Shown: one piece after another, positions 58,868 through 64,000 of the stretch
Numbering within the stretch: the first letter of the stretch is position 1
Layout: every line of letters starts with the position of its first letter
From: Hippophae tibetana
Lineage: Eukaryota > Streptophyta > Magnoliopsida > Rosales > Elaeagnaceae
DNA length: 64,000 nucleotides
Reading direction: 5' to 3'
Assembly: GCA_037013495.1 (NCBI GenBank)
Contig: CM072806.1
Span: 14,739,001-14,803,000, forward strand
Program-made: the position numbers and the translations under genes
Notes under the pieces: model-generated
What the model was told of the DNA's origin: nothing
Database searches by the model: none
The model's input: only the letters and a program-made list of their open reading frames with translations

Positions 58868-61560
58868 GTACTAATTAAATATCCACCCAACTTTATTTTT
58901 ATTTAATTTTCTTATTGAGAAATTATAATTTCATTTTTTAAATTCAATTATGTATAATAATGTTAGCCATCACATATGGAGTTTGATTACAACTAGTAAT
59001 TAATTATTAATTTGCTTGCTTATAATAAGGTAAAAAATTAAAAAAATTAATATTATAATCAAAACGTAGTCAGAATTAATGTTTAAAGTGACACTATGTG
59101 TAAATTTAATAGAAAAAATGAACAATTTTAACACCATTTAAATTATTATAGTAAAATTTATGAATTTTTCAATCGAATTATTATAAAATAATATGAAAAA
59201 AGATCATGGTTGATGCTTCAAAAATTACAAATTTTAATGTTTTTGAATATTACACCACAAGTGTTATATGTTAAATATGTATTTCTATTCAATTAAAATA
59301 AAAATAAATAAAAATTACGTAAATTTATAACAAGACAAATAGCATAGCGTGATATGCATACAAACAAAAATATGAAAAAAAATTAAATAACATGAATTAT
59401 AATAAACATATAAAAAAATTCAAGTAGTGAAAAAAATAGATAAGATTATATTATATAGTGTAAATAACAATGAATATTTATATAATTATATGTTGTGTAA
59501 TGTAGAATCATTAAAATGTATGCAAGACCAAATTCATTGTTTTTTAAACAAAATGCTAAGAAAACTAACCTAAAAAAATTTAAGAAAAATAACAAAATTA
59601 CACATTTAAAACTTGTATTCTCAAAATAATACCTTCAATTCATATATTTTTATTATTAAAAAAATTATGACCCATCATTTTAAATTGAACGTCGTTCAAT
59701 TGGACGTCGTTCAAGTTAAACTACAACCATTTAAACTCGTTTAATGTTGAATTTTATTCAATTGGACCCGTTCAATATTATTGTGGATTCTATTTTTGTT
59801 ATTATATATAAGTTTTTATGTGTTATTTGAGGTAGTTTTTCTAAAAGTTACGATAAAATGTTAAACATTTATCACTTTACTATAATCCAGTTAGTAAAAA
59901 TTATATAAAAATATAGTAAAAGTGAAAAATATATGAGAATGTAAATGAATACATAGTATAAAAAAAGGAAAAAAAAATCAATGTTCAAATAATAAACTTA
60001 AAAGGGGATATTGTTATGTATTTTTGTAAAATAAAGATGTACATTTATAAATATAATAAAGAAAAAATCTGTATCAAAAAGTTGAAAGAGGCACGTAGAT
60101 CCTCTTCCTTGAGTGTGGTTCCATCTGACTGTAATGTAATATATAAGAATCTTCAACATATTTTTTTATCGGTGTTAACCTCATGGAATTAGGTACACTC
60201 ATAATGCATATATACTTTACAAAATTCATATAGTATAAAACGGGGGAAAAAATGTGGAACATGTCCATATGAGTAGTGTCTTGAAATTTTTTTATTTAAA
60301 AAAAGGTTACACACACTTTTAACAAGGTTCGATCATGTGACTTCAAACCTACATTAGTAACAAATACCATCTTAAAATTTTAAGATAAAACTATTTGTGC
60401 TTAAATCAAAATGTGTCATATATATAAGTTAAAATTTGATTCTCTATATTATATCTACATTTGTCTAAAACTTTTTCTATGTCTACTGTGCTAAAAATAT
60501 GCTAAAAACCTAGTACATTCTCTAAAAGTATAAATACATAAAGTATCACAAACGAAGGTTACAATATAATAAAATATTTTAAAATATAAAGTAATATAAA
60601 AAATCATACTTGACGTTAGAGTATAAAAAAGTGTATTATATTATTTAAAAAAATAATACAAGAAAGGAAAGGGTGGATGATCCGATGAATTCACATAAAA
60701 AATCAACAATATAAACATAAAAAAAATCTAGAAGCGAGAACAAGAAAACCAAGAAGATATTTCTTGTCCTTCTACTTAAGGCAAAGAGAAGCGCTTAGAA
60801 ATTGGAGCTAGAACTTGGACTTGTTAATCTACTCATCTGCAATGCTTTGGCCCAGTCTTCTTTATGCATGAATTTAAGAGAGAAAACTACAATAAATTTC
60901 TTTGAATTTCTATAAACAAAATTGGATTGATTCGAAAATATATTTGCCAATGTCTCTATTTTTTGAACAATATAAGAATGATTGTTTTAAGCTTACATTC
61001 ACCATGGTTGGGATTGAAAACTATACTAATAGTAGCTCGACATCGAGAATCAATGAGTTCGAATCCGTTCTATTCAGATATTGATCAATCTTGGTTTGAC
61101 ATGGTTACATAGATGTTGTTGAGTATGTGGCTTTACTCTAAGTGACTTAAGTTTCGATTGAGTATTCATTTTTCATAGCCACGGGTCCAATCTAGTTAGG
61201 CTTTTTAGAAGATTTTATGATGAGATGTCATCAGATTGGTATGGTTAAATGGATCTTAGTTAAGAGTTGTAAGCTCGATTGGGATTACGTAGAGAGACTT
61301 ACTTATAAAGGATCTCTTTCATTTTCAAATAGTTTTCGATCAATTATGTATCAATCAATATTCTATTGATTGGTTTGAGGTTGTCGAAAAAAAAAGATTT
61401 TTTTAAGTCATTATCTTTATTTTTATCCAAGTTACTTCTTTTTTTGTCCAAGTTTCTTCTCCCATTGACTCAAACAAACTTGACAAGACAGGGAAAACCA
61501 AAGGCTATATAATAAAGTTTCTTGCAAGATGGGTTTAGATAAGGAAAAACTCTAGATATT
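58868..61560. other. no supported gene; intron or 3' flank of the dioxygenase
   Basis: AT-rich, with an R4 copy at 59630-59850. If the dioxygenase is intact, this is part of a long second intron. The minus-strand ORF 60074-60268 and the plus-strand ORFs near 60902 give no recognisable protein. Confidence 0.55.
59630..59850. repeat. dispersed repeat R4, copy 3
   Basis: Contains two near-palindromic words, gaacgtcgttcaattgg and acgtcgttcaag. They are followed by actacaaccatttaaactcg, ttcaattggacccgttcaat and atataagtttttatgtgttat, as in the other two copies. Confidence 0.6.
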
Positions 61561-62150
61561 GCTTCTAATTCCCACATGATGAAAAAAGTAAAAATTTTGT
61601 TCTCAGATGTGACACTTTTGAATTATAAGAGGCTGTAGATGAACCATCATTCGATGTTGGACTTATGACAGCATGAACGAGAACATGTTGTGAAAGAAGC
61701 ACATTGGGCGAGCGTGCTTCGACCTTGTCTCCAGGACACAATTGAATGTATATATTATGAATGCGAGATGCAGGATACCAGGTCGAGAAACCCACGCAAC
61801 CACTTCCCTATGTGTCGATTGCTAGATTAATTTCAGCCAACCCATCAACCTTTGTTTGACCAATGTCTAGATCAGGTCTTAAAAAAGAGAAATAACCGCT
61901 TGGAGTAGATAGAATTGATGATTGGATTGGAAAGGTCATTGGGCCACTTGAAGAAAGATTTCATACGCAGTACACGCTAATGAAAGCCAAGTCGAAAGGC
62001 CTTCTATTGCTAATGAAAGCCAAGTCGAAAGGCCTTCTATTGCTAATGAAAGCCAAGTCGAAAGGCCTTCTATTGAGGGATCTGGGATAAACGTATTCAT
62101 TTTTGAAAGAATTCGATATAGATGAAATTGGAATAATGGATTTTTTTTCA
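61560..62150. other. less AT-rich segment of unknown origin
   Basis: This segment differs in composition from its surroundings and holds the 33-bp triplet array. Minus-strand ORFs (61565-61795 and 61936-62151) run through it without homology that I know. It could be an organelle-derived or retroelement piece; neither can be shown from the sequence alone. Confidence 0.35.
61976..62074. repeat. perfect tandem array, three 33-bp units
   Basis: Units 61976-62008, 62009-62041 and 62042-62074 are identical (start gctaatgaaagccaagtcg). As 33 is a multiple of three, the minus-strand ORF carries an exact 11-residue repeat, AIEGLSTWLSL, but I see no evidence that it is expressed. Confidence 0.97.
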
Positions 62151-62756
62151 TTTTTCTATTTCTTTGTTCCTTATAGTCATTTTCTCTTTCCTCTTTTGAA
62201 TGTCACCGATTGCTAGTTTGCTAGTCAGAACCTAAAAGAACTTTTCAAAATGTGGATTTTAAACCACTTGTTTCGGCTAGGATTGAGAATTGGGAAGCCT
62301 AAGATGCTAGGAGTAATGACTGGTCAAGGTCAATTAAAATATTTGCTTCGGTATATATAATTTTTGTATATTTATATACTAATACTAGTTAAATGCACAC
62401 ATATTTTTGAATTAAAATTATAATAATCTACTTTGAAAAATTAAAAAAATAGAAAAAATAACAAATAAATTTATATATGAATTTATAAGCAGAGCAATAT
62501 TCACACATATTTTGTATATAATTATAGGAATATAGCGATTGTTTTCCCCTTAAATGAATTTATGCAAAAATTTAGGGGGCCGTGCTGGTTAATTCTGAAC
62601 ATTTGACAGAAGAGGCTTAGATTAAAACATGGACGGAGTCGTACATGGTGTTCTAAAGCTATATTTTTCATATAGGGTTTGCGATATATTAAGTTATTTT
62701 TACAAATTTTATTCACATTCACGTCAAATTATGTATTATAATTACATCTAAGTTTT
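62151..62756. other. intergenic, no feature seen
   Basis: AT-rich to mixed composition; no gene, RNA or repeat that I can support. Confidence 0.5.
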
Positions 62757-62960
62757 TTTGTTCTTTTATTTTTTTTTAAAGGAAATTTGCATTAATTTAT
62801 TGAAATGGTAGTACATTAGGGAATTTAATTACAAGATACAAATAAATAAAAATTGATAAAAGCAATTAATAATGCATAAACATCATTTAATTAGAAGAGA
62901 GCTCTCTCTCCTTCATGCCAAATATGAGAGGGACGTTTCTCCCAAGTCTAGTTACAAATT
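62757..62960 (-). repeat. possible 3' end of a retroposon on the minus strand
   Basis: On the minus strand the sequence runs through ttgtatcttgtaattaaa and caataaattaatgcaaattt into an A-rich tail (plus 62757-62782 is T-rich). This is how plant LINE and some gene 3' ends look. No coding part is recognisable. Confidence 0.35.
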
Positions 62961-64000
62961 TTCTTCTCTTCATCCAATCTTCAGTTAAGTCTCAAAAGAC
63001 GCCAATAAAAATACTTGAGATAAACAATGTTATCTTTAATTTTTTTATTTTCAAATTTTTAGTTTTATATACTCACGTACGTATACCTACGAATGTATAT
63101 ACTAGTACGATCGGAACCCACACCTAAATAGTATCCACAAAAAATATGTATCATTTCACTATTAAGTAATTGTTATTGCCCCATTTAAATGACATTTTTT
63201 CTACCTCTTTTAGCAGATTGTCCAAAATTTATATATAAGTTAGTTTGTTTTCTAGTAGTTATTATATGTATTAGGTTTTTCTCCTCTTTTATGGATGCCT
63301 TGTTTTTGAAAAACGTTAACAATTGTAACCATTCCTGTGACAAAGCAATAGGACAAGAGACAAGACATAATACATTCGGAGAATGCCTATTGATAATATT
63401 TATATAGGTGTGGGTTAAATATTTAAAAGATTTAGTTAATAGTTTTGAAAAAAATTATATTGCCAATGCTTATTTCCTAAATGGTACGGTAGAGGAATTA
63501 ATAAAATAATTAAAGAAAATTATATAAAATAATATTTTTAAAATTTATAACAATAAAAATAATATTTTAATAACATTAGACGAGATCCAATTAGCATTAG
63601 ATTTTAACTTAAACGGTATACAACTGAACATCATTCGATGTGAAATTTAGGGATTAAAGATTTTTTTTATAAAACAAATATACGAGTTATACATAAGTGG
63701 TGAAATTTTTTTTATTACAAGTTTTAGGGATCTTGTTTATAAATGTTTTTTTTCCCTGAATTGATTGTAGAATTTTTCTAATATCTATTTTTGTAGTAGT
63801 AGAGAATTTCATTTTTAGTAACTATGAGTGAAACTATGCCACTTATTTTTTATCATTATTTTTCTTATCCTGGATCAAAAGGAAATAAGAAAAATGGTGG
63901 TACTAGATTATCAAATTAAAAAGTATTAATAACATACAAATTTTTATTTTTTTAAAAGAAATTAAATTTTAAATTTGTTCTGGTATTAGTGTTTTCATAT
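62961..64000. other. intergenic to window end, no gene seen
   Basis: AT-rich. The stretch 63560-63740 has a faint similarity to repeat R4 (gaacatcattcgatgtga). Nothing else can be supported. Confidence 0.5.

Noticed and set aside
60074..60268. 64-residue minus-strand ORF with the less AT-rich stretch 60090-60140, considered as the missing dioxygenase exon
   Set aside because: Wrong strand, and it lacks the histidine and RxS motifs needed.
61976..62074. CRISPR-like array
   Set aside because: Units are directly adjacent without spacers, in plant DNA; it is an ordinary tandem repeat.
61560..62150. Organelle-DNA insertion
   Set aside because: Composition is suggestive, but I recognise no plastid or mitochondrial gene in it, so I kept it as unknown.

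Overview
The window looks like nuclear DNA of a flowering plant, most likely a eudicot. It is strongly AT-rich, its genes are split by GT-AG introns, and most of its length is decayed retrotransposon and other repeat sequence. The repeat style and the dioxygenase sequence would fit a cucurbit, but that is only a weak guess. I found no bacterial features, no CRISPR array and no tRNA or rRNA gene that I could support.

Layout. 1-2395: 3' half of a dead Ty1/copia element with its right LTR. 2396-5531: intergenic DNA holding two dispersed repeat families, called R1 and R2 here. 5532-17911: one complete but dead Ty3/gypsy element of the Tat type. It has both LTRs, a primer-binding site, gag, protease, reverse transcriptase, two RNase H domains, integrase, a tandem-repeat array, an antisense coiled-coil ORF and a polypurine tract; a solo LTR is nested in it in antisense. 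Its empty target site can be read from a second R2 copy at 26520-28540. 17912-22886: repeats only. 22887-24320 (-): an intact DUF7870/methyltransferase-fold gene with a 45-codon upstream ORF in its leader (24478-24615). 24620-31073: repeats with nested small insertions. 31074-34113 (-): a complete three-exon LOG2/LUL-type RING E3 ligase gene with a large foldback element in intron 2. 34560-47700: repeats, a SIRE-like copia gag relic with its tRNA-Met primer site, a relic of the 'putative plant transposon protein' type and a LINE fragment. 48120-51384 (+): a four-exon gene for a small membrane-anchored coiled-coil protein. 52330-56940: repeats. 56992-58867 (+): the first two exons of a 2-oxoglutarate-dependent dioxygenase; no third exon is visible. 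58868-64000: repeats, including a perfect 33-bp triplet array.

How it fits together. The four cellular genes do not form a pathway. The best biological signal is the DUF7870 gene next to the LUL-type gene on the same strand. As I recall, the Arabidopsis relatives (At5g03190/At5g03200 and At3g53400/At3g53410) are also neighbours, so this looks like old conserved gene order, with the upstream ORF as a candidate conserved regulatory peptide. The rest is a readable record of nested insertions. I see no convincing new biological system.
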